Positions 25,367 through 32,985 of a DNA stretch of 64,000 bases are shown here, piece after piece. A program made the translations under genes and the position numbers. Under the pieces are notes generated by a model. It did no database searches, had not been told where the DNA came from, and saw nothing but the letters and a program-made list of their open reading frames with translations. How positions within the stretch are numbered: the stretch's first letter is position 1; every line of letters starts with the position of its first letter. Source of the stretch: WJMD01 sp964596015 (GTDB lineage Bacteria > Joyebacterota > Joyebacteria > Joyebacterales > Joyebacteraceae); the NCBI GenBank assembly GCA_964596015.1, contig CAZQSB010000002.1:61199-125198 (forward strand). The letters run 5' to 3'.

Positions 25367-27313
25367 CTAGCTCACCTTCGCTCCGGACCCAAGCTTGCGG
25401 TCGGGCACGAGAAGGGCGAGCCCATCGTCTCCCGTCGCGGCCAGAAGCATGCCCTGCGACTCGACCCCCCTGATGGTCGCGGGCTCCAGGTTCGCCAGAA
25501 TGACGATGGTCTTGCCCACGAGCTCGTCCGGCGAATAGTGCTGGGCGATCCCGGCGACGATCTGACGCTCCTCGGCTCCCACGTCGATTCTGAGCTTCAG
25601 GAGCTTGTCGGTCTTCTCGACCGGCTCGGCTTCGAGCACCACGGCGAGCCGGATATCGAGGCTCTTGAAGTCGTCGAAGCTGATCATCGGCTGCTCCTCT
25701 CTCTCGGTCTCGGGTTCGCTCTTTCGCTCGTCGCGCTTGCCCGGCGCGGAGCCCTCGCCGGATGTCACGTCGAACTTCATCGAGAGCTCCTCGTCGGTGT
25801 ACTTCGGGAAGGCCGGGTCCCGCCTCTCTATCCGGGTCTCCTCGGGCCACCCGGCGCCCCACGAGAGCGCCTCCTCGAGGGACCGCGCCCCCGGCCGGAG
25901 TTCGATCCCGAGACCCTCGAGCATCTCCTCGCACTTGCCCGGCATGACGGGCCACGCGAGGACCGCCACCTGGCGGACCGATTCGAGGACGTCGAAGAGC
26001 ACTCGCGCGAGCCGGTCGCGCTCGCCCTCGCTCTTCGCAAGCTCCCACGGCTTCTCCTCCTCGATGTATCGATTGGCTCGCCGGACCAGCCCCCAGACCG
26101 CGCCGAGCGCGGCCTGCGGAGCGTACCGGGCGTACTCCTGGACCGCCCGCCTGCGGACGTCGGCCGCCAGCTCGACAAGCCCCGCGTCGGACGAGCGCGA
26201 CGCGTCGGGTAGCGTGCCGCCGAGGTACTTCTCCACCATCGCCGTGGCGCGTGACACGAGGTTCCCAAGGTCGTTCGCGAGCTCCGAGTCGTATCGAGAG
26301 CGGAACTGCTCCCAGGTGAAGTCGACGTCGCGTCCGTACGTTCCCTCCCGCATCAGGAAGTAGCGGAGGGCGCTCGGGCCGAACATGTCGGCGGCCTCCA
26401 GGGGATCGACCGTCACGCCGCGGCTCTTCGACAGCTTCTGTCCCTTGAAGTAGACGAAGCCGTGTCCGTAGATCTTCCTGGGAAGCTCGACTCCGGCGCT
26501 CATGAGCATCGCCGGCCAGATGACGCAGTGGAAGCGGGTGATGTCCTTGCCGATGATGTGGACGTCGGCGGGCCACCACTTCCGGAACATCTCCTGGTCC
26601 TCGCCGAATCCGACACCGGTCACGTAGTTCGTGAGCGCGTCGAGCCAGACGTAGATGACCTGCGACTCGTCCATTGGGAGCGGCACGCCCCATTCGCTGC
26701 CGGCGCGCGTCACGCTGATGTCGTCGAGACCTCCCCTGATGAGCTGGACGATCTCGTTCCTGCGGGACTCTGGCTCGATGAACCCGGGGTGCGTCTCGAT
26801 GTGCCTGAGAAGCGGCTCCGCGTACTTCGAGAGACGGAAGAAGTAGTTCTCCTCCTTGATCCACGACGGGCACGTGCCGTGCGTCGGACAGTTTCCTTCC
26901 ACGAGATCCTTTTCCTGCAGGAAGGCCTCGCACGACTCGCAGTAGTAGCCCTCGTAGTGGCCCTGGTAGATGTCGTCCTCGAGCGCGCGGAAGAGGTGGC
27001 CGAGACGCCGTATGTGGTCCTCGTCGGTGGTGCGGATGAAGCGGTCGAAGCGGATCTCGAGCTTCTCCCAGATGTCCTTGAAGACCCCTTCCATCTGGTC
27101 GCAGTAGGTCTTGGGGTCGAGCCCTCTCTCCCTCGCCGCCCGGAGCACGTTCAGGCTGTGCTCGTCGTTGCCGATCTGGAAGTAGACGTCCTCGCCGAGG
27201 AGTCTGTGGAACCTGGCGAAGACGTCCGCGGAGATCTTCTCGTACGCCGTGCCGATGTGCGGCGTGCTGTTGACGTAGTCGATCGCCGTCGTGATGTAGT
27301 AGGTGTCCGCCAT
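25367..27313 (-). CDS. metG: Methionyl-tRNA synthetase
   Basis: 648 residues. MetG charges tRNA-Met with methionine in the cytoplasm. The HIGH-type motif is HIGT at residues 19-22, and the KMSKS-type motif is KLSKS at 293-297. A zinc knuckle lies in the connective peptide, with cysteines at 125, 128, 142 and 148. The anticodon-binding helical domain follows (WGLVRRANRYIEEEKPW). After a charged linker rich in Glu and Lys, the last ~110 residues form a Trbp111-type tRNA-binding OB domain (DIRLAVVLEAEPVEKTDKLL ... IVAGIAQHY ... ILANLEPATIRGVESQGM). The order of domains is normal. It lies 42 bp downstream of ricT, and its stop overlaps the alternative start of the tatD fusion gene. Confidence 0.97.
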   Translation of the reverse strand: MADTYYITTAIDYVNSTPHIGTAYEKISADVFARFHRLLGEDVYFQIGNDEHSLNVLRAARERGLDPKTYCDQMEGVFKDIWEKLEIRFDRFIRTTDEDHIRRLGHLFRALEDDIYQGHYEGYYCESCEAFLQEKDLVEGNCPTHGTCPSWIKEENYFFRLSKYAEPLLRHIETHPGFIEPESRRNEIVQLIRGGLDDISVTRAGSEWGVPLPMDESQVIYVWLDALTNYVTGVGFGEDQEMFRKWWPADVHIIGKDITRFHCVIWPAMLMSAGVELPRKIYGHGFVYFKGQKLSKSRGVTVDPLEAADMFGPSALRYFLMREGTYGRDVDFTWEQFRSRYDSELANDLGNLVSRATAMVEKYLGGTLPDASRSSDAGLVELAADVRRRAVQEYARYAPQAALGAVWGLVRRANRYIEEEKPWELAKSEGERDRLARVLFDVLESVRQVAVLAWPVMPGKCEEMLEGLGIELRPGARSLEEALSWGAGWPEETRIERRDPAFPKYTDEELSMKFDVTSGEGSAPGKRDERKSEPETEREEQPMISFDDFKSLDIRLAVVLEAEPVEKTDKLLKLRIDVGAEERQIVAGIAQHYSPDELVGKTIVILANLEPATIRGVESQGMLLAATGDDGLALLVPDRKLGSGAKVS

Positions 27314-27355
27314 GCCTCCGCCTCTCGTGACGCAGCCCGCGCTGCGACCGTTCTT

Positions 27356-28231
27356 CTACGCGTCCTCGAAGCTCTCGTCGTCCTGTTCGGGGGCGTCCGC
27401 GAAGTTGCCGTTCAGGTAGTCCTCCAGCGTAACGGTGATCGTCTGGCCCTCCGGGTCGGACACGGAGACGCGCCCCCTGAAGATGTCCACGGCGACGACC
27501 CTCCCCTTCCGTCCGCCCATGTCGACCTTGGTCCCGAGCTTCGGGAACTCCTTGCCCGCCTTCTGATAGAACTCGCGCTCGTATCGGAGGCAGCACATCA
27601 GCCGCCCGCAGCCGCCGGAGATCTTCGGCGAGCCCGGCGCGAGGTGCTGCTCCTTGACCATCTTGAGCGTCACCGGGTCGAAGTCCTGGATGACCCCGCG
27701 GCAGCAGTAGTACCTGCCGCATCGGCCGTAGCCGCCGAGTCGTCGTGCCTCGTCGCGCACGCCGATCTGCCTCATCTCGATGCGCGTCTTGAAGCGGCTG
27801 GCGAGCTCGCGCACGAGCTTCCGGAAGTCGACGCGGCGGTCGGACGTGAAGTAGAACCGGATGCGGTTTCCGTCGAACTGCCACTCAACGTCGACCAGCT
27901 TCATCGGAAGATCATGCCTGCCGATGAGCTCCTGGCAGATCCTGTGCGCCTCGAGTTCCTTCTCGCGGATGCACTCGGCCTTCTCCATGTCGGCGCTCGT
28001 GGCGCGTCTGAGGATCTCGCCGGCGATCCCCTTGTCGCGGATCTTCCTGCTGGCCTCGTCGCCCTCCCTGAGGACCTGCCCGACGTCCTGTCCGCGCTCG
28101 ATGTCGACGACGGCGAAGTCGCCGATCTGGAAGGGGATGTTCCTCGGGTTCGAGAAGAGGGCCTTTCGCCCTCCCTTGAACTCGAGCTCGAAGGACTCGG
28201 GCGTCCTGCCCTGGATCCCCTCAGGCTGCAT
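27356..28231 (-). CDS. ricT: PSP1-domain protein RicT (YaaT)
   Basis: 291 residues; the start overlaps the end of holB by 11 bp. The PSP1 domain is clear: GDFAVVDIERGQDVGQV, AEILRRAT-like GEILRRATSAD, RIRFYFTSDRRVDFRKLV and the cysteine-rich segments YGRCGRYYCCRG and GGCGRLMCCLRYE. In B. subtilis RicT (YaaT) forms a complex with RicA and RicF that binds two [4Fe-4S] clusters and promotes RNase Y-dependent mRNA maturation; the cysteines seen here match those ligands. No ricA or ricF gene is visible nearby. Neighbouring holB is the standard partner gene across many phyla. Confidence 0.92.
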   Translation of the reverse strand: MQPEGIQGRTPESFELEFKGGRKALFSNPRNIPFQIGDFAVVDIERGQDVGQVLREGDEASRKIRDKGIAGEILRRATSADMEKAECIREKELEAHRICQELIGRHDLPMKLVDVEWQFDGNRIRFYFTSDRRVDFRKLVRELASRFKTRIEMRQIGVRDEARRLGGYGRCGRYYCCRGVIQDFDPVTLKMVKEQHLAPGSPKISGGCGRLMCCLRYEREFYQKAGKEFPKLGTKVDMGGRKGRVVAVDIFRGRVSVSDPEGQTITVTLEDYLNGNFADAPEQDDESFEDA

Positions 28232-29342
28232 TGCGTCTTCCCCGCGTCAGGCCGGCGCGCCTACGCGCGACGGCAACATCAAGAAGGACCGACGTGAACA
28301 CGATCGACGGATTGGAATATCGTTCGATCGCGCGCCGGGCCTCGTCGAGTGATGTGATGAGCCGGTCGAGGACATCGAAATCGTACGCCTCGGCCTCGTT
28401 CCGGACGGCGTCGGCGTGCGCCGCGTACAGGAGCTCGACCTCGCCGCCGCTCGCCTTCTCCACCAGAACGTCCCGGTACCAGAGCGCCATCAGTTCGAGC
28501 AGCCGTTCCTGGTCCTGCCGCCCCAGGCGGAACGCGAGTCGCTGCGCCTCGGATATGAGCGGCCGCACTCCGCTGAGTCCCTTCCCCCGGACGAGGCCGG
28601 CCACGTGGTCCAGCTCGCTCTCGAGACCGCTCTTCTCGGCGCGCACCGCCGCGCCCGCGCTCCCCAGCGCGATGGCGGCGGCCGCGCGGGCCTCCTTCTG
28701 CGAGAAGCCGAGACGTTCGTCGGCCAGGAGAACGCTCTCGATGGTCTCCCGTGAGAGACGCGTGAACGGCACGCGCTGGCAGCGCGACACGACGGTATCG
28801 GGAAGAGCCGTCGGCCTGGACGATGTCAGGACGATCACCGTCCCCTCCGGCGGCTCCTCGAGCGTCTTCAGAAGCGTGTTGGCCGCCTCGCTCGTCATGC
28901 GGTCGGCCTCGGCCAGCACGAACACCTTCCACGGACCGACGTACGGCCGCTGGCTCGCGGCCCCAACGACATCCGACAGCACGGTCTCCACCGAGATGAC
29001 CGCGGTCTTTCGTCCGTAGTCGTCGCTTCGATAGCCCCGCTTGACGTGGTCGGCGATCACGTCGGCCCTGGCCGAGGGCTTCATGTCGGAGGGCGTCGGG
29101 AAGATCAGATGTACGTCCGGATGCCCGAGCCTCAGGACCTGACCACACGCGGCGCACTCGCCGCACGGTTCGAGACCGTCTCTCTCACAGTAGAGCGCGC
29201 GGGCGAACTCGAGCGCGGTCGTCTCCTTGCCGACGCCGTCCGGTCCGTGGAACAGGTACGCGTGCGGCATGCGCTCGGACTCGACCGCGGCCGCGAGCAG
29301 CCTGACGGCCTGGTCCTGCCCCTGAATGCGTGAAAGGCCCAT
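28221..29342 (-). CDS. holB: DNA polymerase III delta' subunit (HolB/DnaX-type clamp loader ATPase)
   Basis: 373 residues from an ATG at 29342 (GGAAG 9 nt upstream). A TTG two codons earlier is also open but less well placed. It is an AAA+ clamp-loader protein. HAYLFHGPDGVGKETTALEF contains Walker A (33-41), a zinc finger has cysteines at 60, 63 and 66, and KVFVLAEADRMTSEAANTLL (Walker B-like) is followed by KTLEEPPEGTVIVL and sensor 1. RCQRVPFTRL follows, and then a C-terminal helical collar domain. The SRC motif (VVSRCQ) that provides the arginine finger is kept. Delta' loads the sliding clamp on primed DNA. It is the first gene of the operon running to the barrel and lipoprotein at 20541. 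The alternative, a short DnaX, is less likely given the ricT neighbour. Confidence 0.92.
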   Translation of the reverse strand: MGLSRIQGQDQAVRLLAAAVESERMPHAYLFHGPDGVGKETTALEFARALYCERDGLEPCGECAACGQVLRLGHPDVHLIFPTPSDMKPSARADVIADHVKRGYRSDDYGRKTAVISVETVLSDVVGAASQRPYVGPWKVFVLAEADRMTSEAANTLLKTLEEPPEGTVIVLTSSRPTALPDTVVSRCQRVPFTRLSRETIESVLLADERLGFSQKEARAAAAIALGSAGAAVRAEKSGLESELDHVAGLVRGKGLSGVRPLISEAQRLAFRLGRQDQERLLELMALWYRDVLVEKASGGEVELLYAAHADAVRNEAEAYDFDVLDRLITSLDEARRAIERYSNPSIVFTSVLLDVAVARRRAGLTRGRRNAA

Positions 29343-29411
29343 CGTCAATAGCTTCCGCTCGAACGGGATACGGAGTCGCCCGCCGAAGTTGCGGTCCTGC
29401 GATAACTTATC

Positions 29412-29441
29412 ATTCTACGGAGCGTTCTCGCCGACCGTCAA
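29412..29441 (-). promoter_or_regulatory. Promoter for the holB-ricT-metG-tatD-ksgA operon
   Basis: Minus-strand -35 TTGACG (29436-29441), 18-bp spacer, -10 TAGAAT (29412-29417), about 70 bp upstream of holB. The -35 box overlaps the stop of pdxA. Confidence 0.7.
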
Positions 29442-30439
29442 GGCGTTTCGGCCCGACCGCCGCCCCGGCGAGCGCTCATTCGCTCCGCGAAGGCGGAGGC
29501 CAGTCGTACGGCGGCCCTCATGCTCCCCGCGTGGGCTTCGCCCTGGCCCGCGAGGTCGAACGCCGTTCCGTGGTCGACCGATGTCCTGATGATGGGAAGT
29601 CCCAGCGTCACGTTCACCGCGTTGCCGAAGCCCGCGAGCTTCACGGGAATCACGCCCTGATCGTGGTACATCGCGAGCGCGGCGTCGTACGCGGCGCCCG
29701 GCAACGAGCACGAAGCGTCTCCGAGGCCGCAGAAGACCGTGTCCGCGGCGTGCGGGCCGGAGGCGGCGATCCCCTCCTCGCGCGCCCGCCGGATGGCGGG
29801 ACCGAGGACCGTCTCCTCCTCGCGGCCGAACCGGCCTCCCTCCCCGGCGTGGGGGTTCAGCGCCACCACGGCGATCCTGGCGCCGCCGATCCCCAGAAAC
29901 TCATCGAGGCCGCGACTCAGGGTCCGCATCCTGGAGAGAAGACCGTCAACGCTGAGCGCGCCCGGCACGTCCGCGAGCGCCATGTGGGTCGTCGCGAGTG
30001 CGACTCTCATGGGGCCCGTCACGAACAGCATCAGCGGGTCGACCGACCCCGTGAGCTCCGCAAGGAACTCCGTGTGACCGACGAACGGGACGCCGGCATC
30101 GGCGATGGCGGCCTTCGACACGGGAGACGTGACCATCGCGTCAGCGTCGCCCGACAGGCAGAGCCTCGCCGCCGTCTCGACGGCATCGAGGGCCGCGAGC
30201 GCGCCCGTCTTCGTCGGCCGGCCGGGCTCGTAGTGAACGCCTCGCGAGGCCGGCTCGATGACGGCGCCCGGAGGCGGAAGACGGAGGGACCGCGCGCACT
30301 CCTCGAAGACCCGGCGCTCTCCGACGAAGGCTATCTCGGGCGCATGAGGGGCGGCGGGATGGGCGGCCGCGGCAAGCGCGACCTCGGGCCCCACGCCGGC
30401 GGGGTCCCCCATCGTGACGAGAATCCGGGGGCGTCGGAC
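29438..30439 (-). CDS. pdxA: 4-hydroxythreonine-4-phosphate dehydrogenase PdxA
   Basis: 333 residues from a GTG at 30439, ten bp after the S4-protein stop, giving the usual N-terminus with MGDPAG at residue 10. An ATG at 30487 is an alternative that would overlap the upstream gene. PdxA oxidises 4-phosphohydroxy-L-threonine to the unstable amino ketone used by PdxJ in vitamin B6 synthesis. Family motifs are ILVTMGDPAGVGPEVAL, VTSPVSKAAI, VGHTEFLAEL (metal His), VVALNPHAGEGGRFG, ALAMYHDQGVIPVKL (metal His, phosphate Lys), and TSVDHGTAFD with another metal His. It is the last gene of the long operon starting at moxR. Confidence 0.95.
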   Translation of the reverse strand, partial: VRRPRILVTMGDPAGVGPEVALAAAAHPAAPHAPEIAFVGERRVFEECARSLRLPPPGAVIEPASRGVHYEPGRPTKTGALAALDAVETAARLCLSGDADAMVTSPVSKAAIADAGVPFVGHTEFLAELTGSVDPLMLFVTGPMRVALATTHMALADVPGALSVDGLLSRMRTLSRGLDEFLGIGGARIAVVALNPHAGEGGRFGREEETVLGPAIRRAREEGIAASGPHAADTVFCGLGDASCSLPGAAYDAALAMYHDQGVIPVKLAGFGNAVNVTLGLPIIRTSVDHGTAFDLAGQGEAHAGSMRAAVRLASAFAERMSARRGGGRAETP

Positions 30440-30449
30440 ACTGTCCCGT

Positions 30450-30716
30450 TCATCTGTCGTCGGTTCCGGTGTCCTCGAGGACTTCATAGAGTGTCCGCGC
30501 CCGTTCCTTGCTGACGTTGCCGGTGGGGATATCGAGCACTCTGATGACGAGCATCCGGTCGCGGAGGTTCAGCACGATCTCGTCGCCGACGGAGATCTCG
30601 ACGCCCGCCTTCGCCTTGCGGCCGACGAGCTCGACGCGACCCGCATCGCACGCGGCCTTGGCGGCGCTCCGCTGTTTGATCAGGCGGGACGTCTTGAGAA
30701 AATGGTCGAGTCTCAT
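30450..30716 (-). CDS. S4 RNA-binding domain protein (RqcP/Hsp15-like)
   Basis: 88 residues; the start ATG at 30716 overlaps the stop of the SurA-like gene by 4 bp (ATGA). The whole protein is one S4 domain: MRLDHFLKTSRLIKQRSAAK, CDAGRVELVGRKAKAG, VSVGD-like ISVGDEIVLNL and a closing beta strand. Its small size and the lack of any synthase domain match the RqcP (YlmH/YabO) and Hsp15 group. These proteins bind 50S subunits carrying stalled peptidyl-tRNA during ribosome quality control. Which subgroup it belongs to cannot be settled by eye. Placement among mfd and periplasmic PPIase genes repeats an arrangement in which RqcP-type genes sit beside mfd. Confidence 0.85.
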   Translation of the reverse strand: MRLDHFLKTSRLIKQRSAAKAACDAGRVELVGRKAKAGVEISVGDEIVLNLRDRMLVIRVLDIPTGNVSKERARTLYEVLEDTGTDDR

Positions 30717-32035
30717 CCGCCCGTCGCCGAACCGCCGGGGAGGTTGATGTAGAACTGCGACCTGAGTTCCCGCATCATCTCGTCGTAGGCCGCTTCCGCC
30801 CGCTGCGAGAAGATGATGTCGCGAAGGTCCTCCCGCACCTCGTCCAGCTCGGCGACCCTCTCGGTCTCGTGGCTGAGGAGCTTCAGGAGGTAGAAGCCGC
30901 CGTCGCCGCGGATCACCTCGGTGACCTCGCCGGGCTCGACGGCGTCGAGCGCCGCCACGAACTCGGGAGAGAGCTGTTCGGCCGTGAACCACCCGAGGTA
31001 GCCGCCGGACGCGGCGGTCGCCTCGTCGTCGGAGTGCTCTTCCGCGAGCTCGGCGAAGTCATCCCCCCGGGCCACTCGGGCTCTGAGGCTCTCGGCCTCC
31101 GCCATGGCCCGCTCGACGTCCTGCGGACCGGGAACGACGCGGGCGAGAATGTGTCGCGCCCTCACCCGCTCGCCCTCTCTCTCGACGGCCTGGATGATGT
31201 GGAACCCGAATCGCGTCGGCACGATGCCGCTGGTCTCTCCGGGCTCGAGCGCGAAGAGCGCCGTCTCGAACTCGGGGACCGTCTGGCCCCGCTCGACGAA
31301 CCCCAGTTCTCCGCCGCGCGCCGCGCTGGCGTCGTCGGAATACTCCTTGGCGACCTCCTCGAAGGGACGGCCGCTCTCGATGAGGGAACGCGCCTCGCTC
31401 AGGCGGTCGAACGCCTCTCGCTTCGCCTCCTCACTGACCTCGGGAGCCACGAGGATGCCCGCGACCTCGTACGACTCGGGGAGCCGGGCGACCTCCCCGG
31501 CGTTCTCCCGGTAGTACTCCTCGACGTCGCCCCAGGTCACGTCGATCTTCGAGTGCACTTCCTCCCGAACGACCTTCTCGGCGAGAAGCCGACGCTCGAT
31601 GTCATCGCGGTAGATCTCCTTGAGCTCGGTCAACGTGAGGCCCTCCTGCTCGAGCGCCTCGCGAAGCTCCTCCTCGCTGCCGTAGCGCTCTCGGATCTCC
31701 CTGACGCGGACCTCGATCTCCTCTTCGAGCTCCCCCTCTCCGAGTACGATCGAATCCCGCTTCGCCTTGGCCACGAGCAGCATCTCGTCGATCATCTCGG
31801 CGAGGATCTGCTGTCTCAGCTCGGCCGAGCGTTCCTCTCCCATCTCACGGCCGCCCGTGCGCATGTGGTAGATATAGAGTTCCTCGTCGATCTCGCTCTC
31901 GAGGACGATCTCGTTTCCGACGACCGCCGCGATGCCGTCGACGAACTGCCTGGTCGGCTCCTGCCCGAAAGCGGGAGCGGCAGCGATGAGGGCCGCCGCG
32001 ACGAGGATCGTCACGCCTGTCGTCCTCCGGTTCAT
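30713..32035 (-). CDS. SurA-like periplasmic chaperone with two parvulin domains
   Basis: 440 residues from an ATG at 32035 behind GGAGG at 6-nt spacing. The signal peptide ends in PAFGQ (about residue 24). The N-terminal SurA helical domain begins DGIAAVVGNEIVLESEIDEE, the classic SurA opening. Two PpiC (parvulin) domains follow, at about 190-290 (YEVAGILV ... GGELGFVERGQTVPEFE ... FGFHIIQ) and 300-400 (ARHILARVVP ... GGYLGWFTAEQLSPEF ... GFYLLKLL). SurA-type proteins escort outer-membrane proteins through the periplasm and can isomerise prolyl bonds. It is the third of three PpiC-type genes in a row downstream of mfd. Confidence 0.92.
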   Translation of the reverse strand: MNRRTTGVTILVAAALIAAAPAFGQEPTRQFVDGIAAVVGNEIVLESEIDEELYIYHMRTGGREMGEERSAELRQQILAEMIDEMLLVAKAKRDSIVLGEGELEEEIEVRVREIRERYGSEEELREALEQEGLTLTELKEIYRDDIERRLLAEKVVREEVHSKIDVTWGDVEEYYRENAGEVARLPESYEVAGILVAPEVSEEAKREAFDRLSEARSLIESGRPFEEVAKEYSDDASAARGGELGFVERGQTVPEFETALFALEPGETSGIVPTRFGFHIIQAVEREGERVRARHILARVVPGPQDVERAMAEAESLRARVARGDDFAELAEEHSDDEATAASGGYLGWFTAEQLSPEFVAALDAVEPGEVTEVIRGDGGFYLLKLLSHETERVAELDEVREDLRDIIFSQRAEAAYDEMMRELRSQFYINLPGGSATGG

Positions 32036-32051
32036 GCAGTACCTCCGTCGA

Positions 32052-32960
32052 TCATGGAGCGACGACCTCACCGGTGTCGGCCGGCGCGGCCGGTCCCTCC
32101 CGCGGGAAGTCCTCACCTTCGTCCGCCACTCTGCGCCTGGCGGCGTCCCGAAGCGCGGCCGTGTCGATCACGACGGTCGCCCGCGCTTCGAGCTGTGTCA
32201 GCAGGCTGTCGAACGCGGCCCTCCTGCGCTTCGACGTCAGGAAGTTCATCACCGCCGCCTGTTTGGACTCGAACGTCGGGCGGCCCGCTCCGGGATGCCT
32301 GTCGAGGACCTTGATGATGTGGTAGCCGTAGCTTGAGGGTATGACGTCGCTCAAGTCACCGACCTTCAGTTCGTAGGCCGGCTCTTCGAGTTCGTGGATC
32401 ATCTCGCCGCGACGCATGTACCCCAGATCGCCGCCCATCGCCGCGGTCTGGTCGATCGACACCGAGGCAGCGACCGTCTCGAAGGGCGTGCCGCTCCTGA
32501 TATCCTCGAGCGCCCGCTCGGCCTCCGGACGACTCCTCACGAGAATGTGCGCGAGCCTGACCTGGAGCGAGTAGTCCTGCCGGTGCTCCTCGAAGTAGTT
32601 CCTCGCTTCGTCCTCGGTCACGTCCGTCACCTCGGCGAGCTCGGTCCTGATGTACTCCTCGGCGACCAGCTCTCGCTCTATCTGACGAAGCCGCCGGACG
32701 AGGTCCTCACGGTCGTCGACGCCGCGCCTCACGCCGGCCTGATAGAAGAGCTCGGTCTTCACCCACTTCTCGAGCGCCTCTTCCTGGTCCTCGAGGCTCA
32801 TGACCGCCCGCAGCTCATCGGGGATCGACCCGTAGAAGTCGTCCGCGGTCAGCGTCGAGCTGTTCACGCGCGCCAGCTCCACACGGTCCTCGCGGCCGCC
32901 GCAAGCGGCGGCCGCGAGCGCGACGCACACGAGGATGACTGCGACGCGATGTCGCGCCAC
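32052..32960 (-). CDS. PpiC-type peptidyl-prolyl isomerase lipoprotein (PrsA-like)
   Basis: 302 residues from a GTG at 32960 with GGAGGTGAAC directly upstream. In-frame starts further up lack a signal peptide and overlap the previous gene. The signal peptide ends in AAAACGG, a lipobox with Cys near residue 20, so the protein is lipid-anchored. The N-terminal helical part ELARVNSSTLTADDFYGS is followed by a single parvulin domain (VRLAHILVRSRPEAERAL, GGDLGYMRRGEMIHELEE, YGYHIIKVLDRHPG). The predicted role is periplasmic folding assistance. It is middle gene of three PpiC genes, with gaps of 25 and 16 bp to its neighbours. Confidence 0.88.
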   Translation of the reverse strand: MARHRVAVILVCVALAAAACGGREDRVELARVNSSTLTADDFYGSIPDELRAVMSLEDQEEALEKWVKTELFYQAGVRRGVDDREDLVRRLRQIERELVAEEYIRTELAEVTDVTEDEARNYFEEHRQDYSLQVRLAHILVRSRPEAERALEDIRSGTPFETVAASVSIDQTAAMGGDLGYMRRGEMIHELEEPAYELKVGDLSDVIPSSYGYHIIKVLDRHPGAGRPTFESKQAAVMNFLTSKRRRAAFDSLLTQLEARATVVIDTAALRDAARRRVADEGEDFPREGPAAPADTGEVVAP

Positions 32961-32985
32961 GTTCACCTCCCATGGGCAGGCCCGA

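Noticed and set aside
25332..27884. Upstream extension of the tatD/radical-SAM frame through metG into ricT.
   Set aside because: The extension overlaps all of metG in another frame and shows only Arg/Gly/Pro-rich low-complexity sequence. The real start is near 25331.
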